Assembly: GCF_014596445.1 (NCBI RefSeq)
Contig: NZ_MECL01000034.1
Span: 50,012 to 114,011 of the forward strand
Direction of reading: 5' to 3'
DNA: 64,000 bases
Source of the DNA: Streptomyces sp. CBMA29
Lineage (GTDB): Bacteria; Actinomycetota; Actinomycetes; Streptomycetales; Streptomycetaceae
Positions 1-11,394 of this stretch are shown here, piece after piece; positions within the stretch are counted from its first letter, which is position 1, and every line of letters begins with the position of its first letter. Made by a program: the position numbers and the translations under genes. The notes under the pieces were generated by a model. That model did no database searches. It was not told the origin of the DNA and saw only the letters and a program-made list of their open reading frames with translations.

Positions 1-569
1 CCATGAGCAGCGTCTTCAGCTCGGACTTCGACAAGAACCTGGCCGGCAAGATCCTCATGATGCCCGGCCCCTCCTGGTTCGGTGGCGCCCTGTTCCAGGG
101 CAGCTTCAAGACCCCGGCACACCAGATCTCCATCGCCCCGATGCCCAGGTGGTCGGCCGACAGCGGCAGCACGGCGGGCAACGTCGGCGGCGGAACCTGG
201 CTGTTGTCCGCGCACAGCGCGAACCTCAAGGCCGCATCGGCCTTCCTCACCTGGGCGACCACCTCGGACGACTACCAGGCCAAGCTCGCACCCGGCTATC
301 CGGCCTACGCCGCCGCGGCCAAGAGCTGGCTGGCCAAGCAGGCGTCCTCCGACTACTTCGCCGGCGACATCGCGGCGCCGCTACAGGCCGCCGCTGAAGA
401 GGTCTGGCCCGGCTGGGGCTACGGCCAGTTCAGCCAGGAGGCCGTCTGGGCCGCCACGGTCACTCCCCAGTTGACGGCGGGCAAGTCCATCGTGTCCCTG
501 CTGCCGGCCTGGCAGACGGCGATCGCCAACTACGCCCGCGCGGCGGGCTACAAGGTGACGACGCAGTGA
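1..569 (+). CDS. ABC sugar transporter substrate-binding protein, C-terminal part
   Basis: The frame is open to the left edge, so this is the 3' end of a gene whose start lies outside the window; the ATG at position 3 is internal. About 188 residues remain. They look like the C-terminal lobe of a family-1 extracellular solute-binding protein, with the segment GNVGGGTWLLSAHSANLKAA followed by the helix that usually reads 'A..FLTWATT'. The stop overlaps the GTG of the next gene by four bases and two CUT1 permeases follow, which fixes the role as the binding component of a carbohydrate importer. The substrate cannot be read from this fragment; the downstream operon suggests an L-sugar or an oligosaccharide containing one. 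Confidence 0.85.
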   Translation, partial: MSSVFSSDFDKNLAGKILMMPGPSWFGGALFQGSFKTPAHQISIAPMPRWSADSGSTAGNVGGGTWLLSAHSANLKAASAFLTWATTSDDYQAKLAPGYPAYAAAAKSWLAKQASSDYFAGDIAAPLQAAAEEVWPGWGYGQFSQEAVWAATVTPQLTAGKSIVSLLPAWQTAIANYARAAGYKVTTQ

Positions 570-1480
570 CGACCCTACCCACGGAGGCCGGCCGGGCGCC
601 GGTGCGCAGCGCGCGCACGCGGTGGCCCGGCCGGGCCGGCCACGGCTTCGTCGTCGCCTACACGGTGCTGCTGATCGCCTTCGGGGTCGTGCCGACCGGC
701 TACGCGATCTACTTCGCCTTCACCGACGGCGGCGGCACCTTCAGCGGTCTGTCCAACTTCTCCACGGCCATCGACGACTTCCGCTTCACGCCCGCCGTCG
801 AGCACGTGGCCCTCTATCTGCTCTGGTGGCTGACCTCGCTGGTCGTCTTCGTCGTCGGGCTCGCGCTGCTGCTGCACCGCCTCATGCTGAGCGGAGTCAG
901 CAGGGCGCTGCGGTTCCTGTACTACCTGCCCGGCGCGCTCGCCGGGGCGGCCAGCGTCATGGTGTGGCTGTTCGTGCTCGACCCCACGGTCAGCCCGGTC
1001 GGCTTCCTGCTGCGGGCTTTCGGATACCACACCTTCGGTGAGGTCATCGCCCCCGGACACCTGCCGATCCTGTTCACCCTCATCGCTTTCTGGACCGGAG
1101 CCGGCGGCTGGATCGTGGTGATGTACGGGGCGCTGAACAACATCTCGCAGGACGTCCTGGAAGCCGCGCGGATCGACGGCGCCGGGGCCTGGCAGACGGC
1201 CTGGCGCATCCAGATCCCCCTGCTGCGCAAGTGGATCGTCTACATGGTCATCCTCGCCTTCGCCGGCGGCACCCAGTTGTTCGTCGAGCCCCAACTGCTC
1301 TCCCAGGCCAGCGTCGGGGTCGCGGGCCGGGACTACTCGCTCAACCAGCTCGCGTACGACTTCGCCTTCCAGAACAACGACGTCAACACCGCGGCGGCCG
1401 TCTCGGTGGAACTGCTCGTGGTCGGTCTGGTCGTGGCAGGGGTCTTCGTGGCCAGATCGGGGTTCTTCGATGCGGACTGA
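566..1480 (+). CDS. CUT1 ABC sugar transporter permease, MalF-like
   Basis: This 304-residue polytopic membrane protein has about six hydrophobic segments and the permease EAA loop at 'EAARIDGAGAWQTAWRIQIP', which contacts the ATPase. It starts with a GTG inside the stop of the binding-protein gene and its end overlaps the next permease by 11 bases, so the three are translationally coupled. It is one half of the transmembrane channel of a carbohydrate importer. No ATPase is encoded in the operon; CUT1 systems of streptomycetes commonly borrow the shared MsiK ATPase, which is inferred here from family knowledge. Confidence 0.9.
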   Translation: MTTLPTEAGRAPVRSARTRWPGRAGHGFVVAYTVLLIAFGVVPTGYAIYFAFTDGGGTFSGLSNFSTAIDDFRFTPAVEHVALYLLWWLTSLVVFVVGLALLLHRLMLSGVSRALRFLYYLPGALAGAASVMVWLFVLDPTVSPVGFLLRAFGYHTFGEVIAPGHLPILFTLIAFWTGAGGWIVVMYGALNNISQDVLEAARIDGAGAWQTAWRIQIPLLRKWIVYMVILAFAGGTQLFVEPQLLSQASVGVAGRDYSLNQLAYDFAFQNNDVNTAAAVSVELLVVGLVVAGVFVARSGFFDAD

Positions 1481-2333
1481 CATCCGACGGCCCGCGACCG
1501 CCTTGGTGCTCCTGCTGTTCGTGGCCTTCTTCGTGCTGCCGGTGCTCTGGCTGCTGCTGGCGGCCACCAAGACCGACGACCAACTCGTGCACGACAATCC
1601 GCTCTCGTTCGGCTCCTTCCACGCACTGCATGCCAACTGGAACGCCCTGAGCGCCTATCAGGACAACGCCGTCTTCACCTGGCTGCGCAATTCGGCCGTC
1701 TACTCCTCCCTCGCCCTGGTGATCACCCTGTGCGTTGCGGTGCCCGCCGGTTACGCGATGGCGATGACCGAGTTCCGGGGCCGGCGCGTACTGCTGGTGG
1801 CCACCCTCGTGGTGATGCTGATGCCGAACGCCACCCTGGTCGTGCCGTTGTTCCTGGAGGTCAACGCGGTCCACCTGATCGGCTCGATGTGGTCGGTCAT
1901 CCTGCCGTACGCGTTCTACCCGTTCGGGGTGTACCTGACCTACATCTACTTCAGCACCGCGCTGCCCCGGGAACTGCTGGACGCGGCACGGCTGGACGGC
2001 TGCTCGGAATTCGGCATCTTCCGCCGGGTGGCGCTGCCGCTCGCGTCGCCCGTCGTCGCACTGGTCGGCTTCTTCAGCTTCGTCGCCAACTGGACCAACT
2101 ACTACCTGCCGTACGTCATGCTGCCGCAGAGTGACCAGTACCCGGTCCAGGTCGGTCTGGGGACGCTGCTCGACTCCGTCCCCCAGTTCAACCCGACGGC
2201 CAGCACGCTCCAGGTCGAGCGTCCTGAGCTGGCCCTGGCCACGCTGCTGGCGATCGTCCCCGTGCTGATCGTCTTCCTCTTCTCCCAACGGTTCCTGGTC
2301 GCGGGCATGCTCGCCGGCGCGACGAAGAACTGA
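1470..2333 (+). CDS. CUT1 ABC sugar transporter permease, MalG-like
   Basis: This 287-residue membrane protein is the second permease of the importer. It has an N-terminal membrane segment, a large periplasmic loop, then five membrane segments with the EAA-type loop 'LLDAARLDGCSEFGIFRRVA'. The length and the loop about 100 residues before the C-terminus fit the MalG subgroup. The ATG lies within the end of the preceding permease gene, an 11-base overlap. The C-terminal 'SQRFLVAGMLAGATK' is typical of this subgroup. Confidence 0.9.
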   Translation: MRTDIRRPATALVLLLFVAFFVLPVLWLLLAATKTDDQLVHDNPLSFGSFHALHANWNALSAYQDNAVFTWLRNSAVYSSLALVITLCVAVPAGYAMAMTEFRGRRVLLVATLVVMLMPNATLVVPLFLEVNAVHLIGSMWSVILPYAFYPFGVYLTYIYFSTALPRELLDAARLDGCSEFGIFRRVALPLASPVVALVGFFSFVANWTNYYLPYVMLPQSDQYPVQVGLGTLLDSVPQFNPTASTLQVERPELALATLLAIVPVLIVFLFSQRFLVAGMLAGATKN

Positions 2334-2442
2334 CCTCGCCGGCCACCCCGTACGACGTGCGGCACGCCGCCCGCCCGGCCTCCGCGCGGGCGGTGCCGTG
2401 CCCGGACGCGGCCGAGCCCGAACGCGAATGGAGCTCCTCCCG

Positions 2443-4374
2443 ATGCATCCCGTCATCACCGCCTCGGTGCCACTGCTCGAACCGCCGGGCTGGGCGATCG
2501 CGCAGCGCGAGTTGTTCGACCTGCTCGACCGGGCCTGGCGCCGGTTCGCCCGCGACTTCACGGAGACCGACGGACGGCTCCGCTACACCGGCGAGCTGAC
2601 CTCACGGGACGGCGTGGACGACTTCTACGAAGTCTTCTTCAACTGGCCCCAGCTCTACCTGCTGGGCGGAGCGGACGATCTGCTGGCCCAGTCCGAGCAC
2701 CACTGGGAGGGCGTCACCCGCCAACTGTCCGAACTGGGCGTGCTCAAGGACGAGTACGAACGCGGCTACGACTGGTTCCACCAGGGCGAGAGCCTGCTGC
2801 TGCTCTACTTCCTGTGCATGGCGGCCCCCGACCGGTGGGCCGAGCGGGCGCGGCGCTTCGCCGATCTGTACGTGGACGTCAGGCACGGAAACTACGACCC
2901 CGATCACCGCATCATCCGCAGGCCGCACAACGGCAGCGACCCGCGGCGCGAGGGCCTGTCCGACGGCGCCGCCTATCCGTGGCTGCCGAAGGAAGCCCAG
3001 ACGTACGGCTTCCCGCTCGGCTGGACCCTGCCCGCGGGCGTACGGCAGCCTCCGCTCGACGCCGACCCGCGGCTCGGCGCGGAGATGCGCCGCCGGATGG
3101 GCTCCGGTGACACAGCGGTCAATCTCGCCGCCACAGGACTCGTCCTCAACGCCTGGATGCTCTCCGGCGAGCAGCGTTACGCGGACTGGATCATCGAGTA
3201 CGTGGGCGCCTGGCGGGAGCGCGCCGCCGCCAACGGGGGCGTCCTGCCGGACAACGTGGCGCCGGACGGCACCGTCGGCGGGCTGTTGGAGGGGCGCTGG
3301 TACGGCGGCCACTACGGCTGGTCCTGGCCGCACGGCTGGTACAGCGTAGGACACGCGGCGGTCGTGGCCGCCCTCGCGGGCGCCGCCGCCACCGGCGACG
3401 ACGGGTATCTGGACCTCGTGCGCCCCGCGCTGGACGAGATCATCTCGCACGGCAAGGTGATCGCGTTCACCGAGGCCGACTCCAGCATCCGGTCCAAGTG
3501 GAACCCGCAACTGGCGCAGGACGTGCGGACCCCGACCTTCCACGTGCCGTACCGGTACGCGGACGACGGCTGGTTCGACTACAACCCCATGATGATGGCC
3601 GTCCCGACGGCGCTGTGGCACCATACGGCCTCCGACGCCGACCGGACGCGTATCGAACGCCTGCGCGGGACCGCGGGATACGACTGGCGTACGGTCCGCC
3701 CTTTCCGGAGCAAGGAGGAAGGCGGCCACGAGGAGCCCTGGCTGGCCTTCCTGGCGGGTGACGACCCGGGCTATCCGGAGAAGATCCTGGCAGCCGCGCA
3801 GGCGCAGGTGCGGCACCGGCTGTCCCGTATGGAGAAGTACCGCGACCGGGACGTGCCGGAGGCGGACATCCATCTGTGGCAGCAGTCCAACCCGGTGGTG
3901 ACCGAGGCGCTGGTCCAGTTGACCTGGGGCGGCCCCCAAGTGGTCTACAACGGCGGCCTGCAACAGGCGCGGGTGCGGTACTTCGACGCGGTCGCCCGCC
4001 GTCCCGGACTTCCCCCCGGGGTCGCGGCCCTGGTCTCGGCCATCGACCCGGACGGCACGGTCGTCGACCTGGTCAACCTCGACCCCGAAGCGGCACGATC
4101 GGTGATCGTCCAGGCCGGCGCGTTCAGCGAGCACACCATCCGCTCGGTGGAACACAGCGTGTGCGACGACCCTTCCTGGATCGGCGACCTGTACGACTAC
4201 GGGCACACCGCCCCGACGGTGACCGCCGTCTCGACGCCGGTCGACGGACCCTGGCTGCGGGTCGAACTCCCGCGCTCCAGTACCGTCCGCCTCACCTTGC
4301 GCCTCGACCTGCGCACCGGGCCGCCGTCGTACCGCACCCCGTTCGACGAGCGGGACCGGGGGAGCGCGCCGTGA
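2443..4374 (+). CDS. Conserved protein of unknown family, possible six-hairpin glycosidase
   Basis: This 643-residue soluble protein has no signal peptide. The start at 2443 is chosen because a GGAG lies about nine bases upstream; an earlier in-frame ATG at 2428 is possible. I do not recognise a family with certainty. The sequence is rich in Trp, Tyr and Asp and has helix-pair patterns (for example around 'DWFHQGESLLLLYFLCMA' and 'HYGWSWPHGWYSVGHAAV') that resemble (alpha/alpha)6-barrel glycosidases. The last 80 or so residues look like a beta domain. It sits between sugar permeases and sugar dehydrogenases and its stop overlaps the next start, so an intracellular glycoside hydrolase acting on the imported oligosaccharide is the most reasonable inference. 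Confidence 0.6.
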   Translation: MHPVITASVPLLEPPGWAIAQRELFDLLDRAWRRFARDFTETDGRLRYTGELTSRDGVDDFYEVFFNWPQLYLLGGADDLLAQSEHHWEGVTRQLSELGVLKDEYERGYDWFHQGESLLLLYFLCMAAPDRWAERARRFADLYVDVRHGNYDPDHRIIRRPHNGSDPRREGLSDGAAYPWLPKEAQTYGFPLGWTLPAGVRQPPLDADPRLGAEMRRRMGSGDTAVNLAATGLVLNAWMLSGEQRYADWIIEYVGAWRERAAANGGVLPDNVAPDGTVGGLLEGRWYGGHYGWSWPHGWYSVGHAAVVAALAGAAATGDDGYLDLVRPALDEIISHGKVIAFTEADSSIRSKWNPQLAQDVRTPTFHVPYRYADDGWFDYNPMMMAVPTALWHHTASDADRTRIERLRGTAGYDWRTVRPFRSKEEGGHEEPWLAFLAGDDPGYPEKILAAAQAQVRHRLSRMEKYRDRDVPEADIHLWQQSNPVVTEALVQLTWGGPQVVYNGGLQQARVRYFDAVARRPGLPPGVAALVSAIDPDGTVVDLVNLDPEAARSVIVQAGAFSEHTIRSVEHSVCDDPSWIGDLYDYGHTAPTVTAVSTPVDGPWLRVELPRSSTVRLTLRLDLRTGPPSYRTPFDERDRGSAP

Positions 4375-5333
4375 AACGCCGCACGATGGGTGCGACCGGG
4401 CTTGAGGTCTCCGAGCTGGGATTCGGGGCGTCGCCGCTGGGCGCGGTGTACGGCGCGTTCGCCGAGCCCGACGGGATCGACGCCGTGCACACCGCCCTGA
4501 ACCTGGGCGTCTGCTTCTTCGACGTCTCCCCCTATTACGGTGCGACGCTCGCCGAAACGGTCCTGGGCAAGGCGCTGCGCGGTGTCGAGCGCTCCAGCTA
4601 CGTCCTGGCGACCAAGGTCGGCAGATACGGCGACGACGTCTTCGACTTCACCGCCGACCGCGTCAGGCGCAGCGTGCACGAGAGCCTGAAGCGGCTGCGG
4701 ACGGACCACCTCGACCTGGTCCAGTGCCACGACATCGAATTCGGCGACCTCGGCCACGTCGTCCACGAGACGCTCCCGGCGCTCCGCGAGATGCAGGCGG
4801 CGGGCCTGGTGCGCGCGGTGGGCATCACCGGATATCCGCTCGGCGCCCTGCGGCACGTGGCGGCCCGGACGCCGGTGGACACGGTGATGTCCTACTGCCA
4901 GTACACCCTCCAGGACCGGCGTCTGGCGCGGTACGGCCCGGAGTTCGACACGGCACGCACCGCGGTGATCAACGCCGCGCCGCTGGCGATGGGGGCGCTC
5001 ACCGCGCCAGGGCCCGCCGCCTGGCACCCCGCGCCGACGCCCGTCCTGGAGCGCTGCGCGGCGGCGGCCGAGCTGTGCCGGGTCAGGGGGGCCGACATCG
5101 CACGGCTCGCGGTCCAGTTCGCCGTCTCCACCGGCGGCTTCGCCTCCACCGTGGTCGGCGCCTCCAGCGCACGGAAGATCCGCCGCCTCGTGGAGTGGAT
5201 CGCCCAGCCCCTGGACGGGGAACTGCTGCGTGCGGTGGAGGACTGCCTGGCGCCGGTGCGCGACCGGGGCTGGCTCAACGGGCGTCCCGAGAACCAGCAC
5301 CCCGAGAACCAGCACCGTGAGGAGCGGCCATGA
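4371..5333 (+). CDS. Aldo/keto reductase, L-fucose/L-galactose 1-dehydrogenase-like
   Basis: This 320-residue NAD(P)-dependent aldo/keto reductase begins 'MKRRTMGATGLEVSELGFGA', the usual AKR opening. The catalytic Tyr lies in 'FDVSPYYGATLAETVLGKAL', the Lys in 'LATKVGRYG', and the strand 'LDLVQCHDIEF' is of the L-galactose/L-fucose dehydrogenase subgroup. The GTG start at 4371 overlaps the previous stop. With a lactonase next door, oxidation of an L-aldose at C1 to the aldonolactone is the likely reaction. The C-terminus carries a duplicated PENQH element (see repeat entry) that is absent from typical family members. Confidence 0.8.
   Translation: MKRRTMGATGLEVSELGFGASPLGAVYGAFAEPDGIDAVHTALNLGVCFFDVSPYYGATLAETVLGKALRGVERSSYVLATKVGRYGDDVFDFTADRVRRSVHESLKRLRTDHLDLVQCHDIEFGDLGHVVHETLPALREMQAAGLVRAVGITGYPLGALRHVAARTPVDTVMSYCQYTLQDRRLARYGPEFDTARTAVINAAPLAMGALTAPGPAAWHPAPTPVLERCAAAAELCRVRGADIARLAVQFAVSTGGFASTVVGASSARKIRRLVEWIAQPLDGELLRAVEDCLAPVRDRGWLNGRPENQHPENQHREERP
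5286..5315 (+). repeat. 15-bp tandem duplication at the 3' end of the aldo/keto reductase gene
   Basis: Two perfect adjacent copies of CCCGAGAACCAGCAC at 5286-5300 and 5301-5315. They encode PENQH-PENQH just before the stop, so the duplication is in frame and extends the C-terminal tail. Confidence 0.9.
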
Positions 5334-6253
5334 CCGTGGACGGGGTGGCGGACAGTGCCACGGGGGTGCGTATGCCGGTGATCGACAGCCACGTCCACTT
5401 CTGGAACCCGCGCCACCTGTCCTACCCGTGGCTCGCCGACGTTCCCCCGCTCGATCGGCACTTCTCCCCTTCCGCCTATCTCGACGGTGTGTCCGAGCCG
5501 GTGGAGGCGGTCTTCGTCGAAGCGGGGCGCAGGCCGGACCAGGCGGAGCGGGAAGTGCGGTGGGTGCGCGGCCTGGCACGCGACCGGCCGTGGATTCGCG
5601 GCGCCGTGGCCCACGTGAGTCTCGACGACCCCGCCGGGGCTCCGGAGGCCGTCAGCCGATTCGCCGCCGATCCGTTCGTCGTCGGCGTGCGTCACAACAT
5701 CCAGGACGAGAGACCGGGCTTCACCCGGGGCGCCGACTTCCGCGCCGGCGTGGGACTTCTGGGCCGGGCAGAGCTGCCGTTCGACGCGTGCGTGCGGCAA
5801 CAGCAACTCGGCGAACTCGCCGAACTCGCGACCGCGTGCCCGCAGACCCTCATCGTCCTCGACCACCTCGGCAAGCCGTCGGTCCCCGTCCCCGACCCCT
5901 CGTGGCGCCCGGCCCTGCACCGGCTGGCCCGCAGGGACAACGTCGTCTGCAAGCTGTCCGGCCTTGCCACCGAGGCGGCTCCCGGCACCGGCGCGGCAGC
6001 CCTGCTCGGCGTGCTCGGCGAGGTCCTGGAGGCGTTCGGCCCCGACCGGTGCCTGTACGGCGGCGACTGGCCGGTGATGACGCTGGCCACCTCGTACGCG
6101 TCCTGGCTGGATCTCGTCCGCGAAGCGCTCGCCGGTCTGCCGGTGGCCGAGGCAGACGGCGTGATGCGTACGAACGCGGTCCGCACCTACCGGCTGCGGG
6201 ACCGGGACCGGAACCCGGCTCCGGCCGCCGACGAGGCCCCCCGACCCGCATGA
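5330..6253 (+). CDS. Amidohydrolase family 2, L-fucono-1,5-lactonase-like
   Basis: This 307-residue TIM-barrel amidohydrolase has the N-terminal metal motif 'VIDSHVHFWNPRHLSYPWL', followed by 'FVEAG' and the later 'ILDHLGKP' and 'YGGDWP' motifs. These are characteristic of the L-fuconolactonase/L-rhamnonolactonase branch of COG3618. The reaction in that branch is hydrolysis of the sugar 1,5-lactone to the aldonate. The ATG overlaps the previous stop by four bases, coupling it to the aldose dehydrogenase that would supply the lactone. Confidence 0.85.
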   Translation: MTVDGVADSATGVRMPVIDSHVHFWNPRHLSYPWLADVPPLDRHFSPSAYLDGVSEPVEAVFVEAGRRPDQAEREVRWVRGLARDRPWIRGAVAHVSLDDPAGAPEAVSRFAADPFVVGVRHNIQDERPGFTRGADFRAGVGLLGRAELPFDACVRQQQLGELAELATACPQTLIVLDHLGKPSVPVPDPSWRPALHRLARRDNVVCKLSGLATEAAPGTGAAALLGVLGEVLEAFGPDRCLYGGDWPVMTLATSYASWLDLVREALAGLPVAEADGVMRTNAVRTYRLRDRDRNPAPAADEAPRPA

Positions 6254-6267
6254 GCAAAGGAATCCGC

Positions 6268-6606
6268 ATGAGACGTCTCGCCCAGACCATCCGGCTGCGG
6301 CCGGAACGCCGCGAGGAGTACCTGGCGTTGCACCGTTCCGTGTGGCCGGGAGTGGAGGCCGCGCTGCGCGCGGCGCACATCCGCGACTACACGATCTTCC
6401 TGCGCGGCGACACCCTGTTCGGCTACTTCGAATACCACGGCTCCGACTTCGAGGCGGACCTCGCCGCCGTCGCCGCCGACCCGGACACCCAGCGCTGGTG
6501 GCGGCTCACCGACCCGTGCCAGGAGCCGTGGCCCGACAGCGGAGCCGGCGGGAACTGGTCCGACCTGGAAGAGATCTGGCATCTCGAAGAGGAGCCGCCC
6601 GCATGA
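6268..6606 (+). CDS. L-rhamnose/L-fucose mutarotase family protein
   Basis: This 112-residue protein belongs to the RhaU-type mutarotase family (dimeric alpha+beta barrel), which interconverts the alpha and beta anomers of 6-deoxy-L-sugars. The family pattern 'LHRSVWPGVEAALRAAHIRD' followed by 'YTIFLRGDTLFGYFEY' and a C-terminal 'RWWRLTDPCQEP' is clear. The start at 6268 is chosen because AAAGGA precedes it at normal spacing; an in-frame ATG also exists at 6250. Its presence indicates that the operon handles a free 6-deoxy-L-hexose or similar L-aldose in the cytoplasm. Confidence 0.88.
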   Translation: MRRLAQTIRLRPERREEYLALHRSVWPGVEAALRAAHIRDYTIFLRGDTLFGYFEYHGSDFEADLAAVAADPDTQRWWRLTDPCQEPWPDSGAGGNWSDLEEIWHLEEEPPA

Positions 6607-7652
6607 ACGCACGACGAGTCGCCTACACCGCGCCACGGACGCTGGCCCTGGAGACCGGCGCCGCCGCAGCGCCCCCGGCGCCAGGACACGTGGCGATCGA
6701 CGTCGCCTACACCGGGATCTGCGGCACGGACCTGCACATCTTCCACGGCTCCATGGACGACCGGGTGGGTCCGCCCCAGGTCATCGGACACGAGATGTCC
6801 GGACGGATCGCGGAGACCGCTCCCGACGTCACCGGGTGGCAGGCGGGTGACAACGTCACCGTCATGCCCCTGGTCCCGTGCGGGCGGTGTCCCGCGTGCC
6901 ACGCCGGCCACCGCCACATCTGCCACCGCCTGGTGTTCCTCGGCATCGACGCGGCCGGCTCACTGCAATCCCGCTGGACCGTCCCGGCCCACACGCTCGT
7001 CCGGCTCCCCGAAGGACTCCCGCTGGACCGCGCCGCGCTCACCGAGCCCACCGCGGTGGCGGTGCACGACGTACGGCGCGCCGGGCTGCGCGAGGGCGAG
7101 AAGACCCTGGTCGTCGGTGGCGGCCCCATCGGCCTGCTCATCGCGATCGTCGCCCTCCGCACGGGGGCCGACCTCCTGCTGGTCGAACCCGATCCCTATC
7201 GGCGCGCGACGGCCGGGTCGCTCGGCCTGGCGACCCTCGATCCCGTGACGGCCGACGCCGCCCGCGCGGTGGCCGACTGGACGGGCGGCGCGGGGGCGGA
7301 CGTGGCCTTCGAGGTCTCGGGGGCGGCAGCCGGGGTGACCACCGCGGTCGACGCGCTGGCGACCCGCGGACGGCTGGTGCAGGTGGCCATCCACCCGGCT
7401 CCGCGCGAGATCAGCCTGCACCGCTTCTTCTGGCGCGAACTCACCCTTCTCGGGGCACGGCTCTACGAGCGCTCGGACTTCGAGACCGCGGTGGACCTGA
7501 TCGCCGAGGGCCACATCCCGGCCGACACACTCATCTCACGGATCGAGCCCATCGACAGGGCGGCGTGGGCCTTCGAAACGCTCGAAGCGGGCGGCGGCGT
7601 CATGAAGGTCCTGATCGACTGCCGGTCCGACACGGGAGCAGACGCACGATGA
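6603..7652 (+). CDS. Zinc-dependent alcohol dehydrogenase, medium-chain family
   Basis: This 349-residue MDR enzyme has the catalytic zinc motif 'YTGICGTDLHIFHG' and 'IGHEMSGRI'. The four-Cys structural zinc site is 'CGRCPACHAGHRHIC', and the Rossmann motif is 'VVGGGPIGLLIAI'. It resembles the sorbitol/threonine/butanediol dehydrogenase group. Start and stop overlap both neighbours by four bases, so it belongs to the same pathway. The step is not certain: it could oxidise a sugar acid or a keto-deoxy intermediate. Confidence 0.85.
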   Translation: MNARRVAYTAPRTLALETGAAAAPPAPGHVAIDVAYTGICGTDLHIFHGSMDDRVGPPQVIGHEMSGRIAETAPDVTGWQAGDNVTVMPLVPCGRCPACHAGHRHICHRLVFLGIDAAGSLQSRWTVPAHTLVRLPEGLPLDRAALTEPTAVAVHDVRRAGLREGEKTLVVGGGPIGLLIAIVALRTGADLLLVEPDPYRRATAGSLGLATLDPVTADAARAVADWTGGAGADVAFEVSGAAAGVTTAVDALATRGRLVQVAIHPAPREISLHRFFWRELTLLGARLYERSDFETAVDLIAEGHIPADTLISRIEPIDRAAWAFETLEAGGGVMKVLIDCRSDTGADAR

Positions 7653-8422
7653 CGACGATCCGTACCCCGTTCGACCTGACAGGCAAGCTGGCCGTCGTCA
7701 CCGGCGCACGCCGGGGCATCGGGCTCGCCGTCGCGGAGGCGCTGGCCGTCGCCGGCGCCGACATCGTGGCCGTCAGCGCCCACCTGGAGCCGTCCGGCAG
7801 CGAGGTCGAGCAGCGGGTGACCGCGCTCGGACGCACCTGCACGGCCCTGCGAGCGGACTTCGCCGACCGCGCCGCCGTCCACCGGCTCGCGGCGGATCTC
7901 GGAGAACTCGGCCGGCCGGTGGACATCCTGGTCAACAACGCCGGAACGATCGCTCGGGCGCCGGCCGCGGAGCACTCGGACGACGACTGGGACCACGTCC
8001 TGACGGTGAACCTCAGCAGCCAGTTCACCCTCACCCGCGAGGTCGGGCGACGCATGCTGAGCCGCGGGCGGGGCAAGGTCGTCTTCACCGCCTCCCTGCT
8101 CAGCTTCCAGGGGGGCGTCAACGTCCCCGGCTACACCGCCGCGAAGTCCGGTGTCGCCGGCCTGACACGGGCACTCGCCAACGAGTGGGCCGGTCGCGGG
8201 GTGAACGTCAACGCCGTCGTGCCCGGTTATGTGGCGACCGACAACACGCAGGCGCTGCGCGACGATCCGGCGCGCTACGCCGCCATCCTCGACCGGATTC
8301 CGGCGGGACAGTGGGCGCGGCCGGAGGACATCGGGGGCGCCGTGGTGTTCCTGGCGTCGCCCGCGTCGGACTACGTCCACGGAGCCCTGCTCCCCGTCGA
8401 CGGGGGCTGGCTCGGCCGCTGA
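7649..8422 (+). CDS. Short-chain dehydrogenase, KduD-like / 2-keto-3-deoxy-L-fuconate dehydrogenase-like
   Basis: This 257-residue SDR has the cofactor motif 'VTGARRGIG', NNAG at 'LVNNAGTIARAP', and the catalytic Ser-Tyr-Lys as 'TASLLSFQGG..YTAAKSG'. The opening 'FDLTGKLAVVTGARRGIG' and the C-terminal 'PASDYVHGALLPVDGGWLGR' closely follow 2-deoxy-D-gluconate/2-keto-3-deoxy-sugar-acid dehydrogenases. In a fucose-type oxidative pathway this enzyme would act on the 2-keto-3-deoxy acid formed by a dehydratase. It is the last gene of the operon and is followed by a strong hairpin. Confidence 0.85.
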   Translation: MTTIRTPFDLTGKLAVVTGARRGIGLAVAEALAVAGADIVAVSAHLEPSGSEVEQRVTALGRTCTALRADFADRAAVHRLAADLGELGRPVDILVNNAGTIARAPAAEHSDDDWDHVLTVNLSSQFTLTREVGRRMLSRGRGKVVFTASLLSFQGGVNVPGYTAAKSGVAGLTRALANEWAGRGVNVNAVVPGYVATDNTQALRDDPARYAAILDRIPAGQWARPEDIGGAVVFLASPASDYVHGALLPVDGGWLGR

Positions 8423-8459
8423 CCCGCACAGCCCGAGGCGCCCGCGCCGGGCGCCGCAT

Positions 8460-8506
8460 CCCCGTGAGCTGTCCCCGGCCGTTGCGGCCGGGGACAGCTC
8501 ACGGGG
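8460..8506. terminator. Bidirectional hairpin terminator
   Basis: A perfect 21-bp inverted repeat (left arm 8460-8480, loop GTTGC, right arm 8486-8506) lies between two convergent genes. It starts 37 bases after the SDR stop and ends 8 bases before the stop of the GH54 gene on the other strand, so it can serve both. Confidence 0.9.
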
Positions 8507-8514
8507 TCGTCGCC

Positions 8515-11239
<2,725 letters not shown>

Positions 11240-11374
11240 GAGGCTTCCTCGTCCGGTGAGGGGTGCGGATGCTCGGGCGGCGGAGCTGACCGCTCCGGCA
11301 TGCGGGTCCGGCCGCCCGCCCGGAACGCGCTGCTGTTCTCTCGGGAACTCCTGCGACGAGGGTCTGAAGCGCCA

Positions 11375-11394
11375 GATTGTGAACGCTAACAATC
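11375..11394 (-). promoter_or_regulatory. LacI-type operator upstream of the SGNH esterase
   Basis: Near-palindrome GATTGTGAACGCTAACAATC. Read on the esterase strand its core is TGTTAGCGTTCACA, differing at one of 14 positions from the operator in front of the second GH54 gene. The central CG with flanking TTAG/TCAC is typical of LacI-family sites. Confidence 0.75.

Noticed and set aside
575..1636. Long minus-strand open frame opposite the permease genes
   Set aside because: It mirrors the real plus-strand permeases; composition is Arg/Gly/Asp-rich with no membrane or domain pattern, as expected of antisense frames in high-GC DNA.
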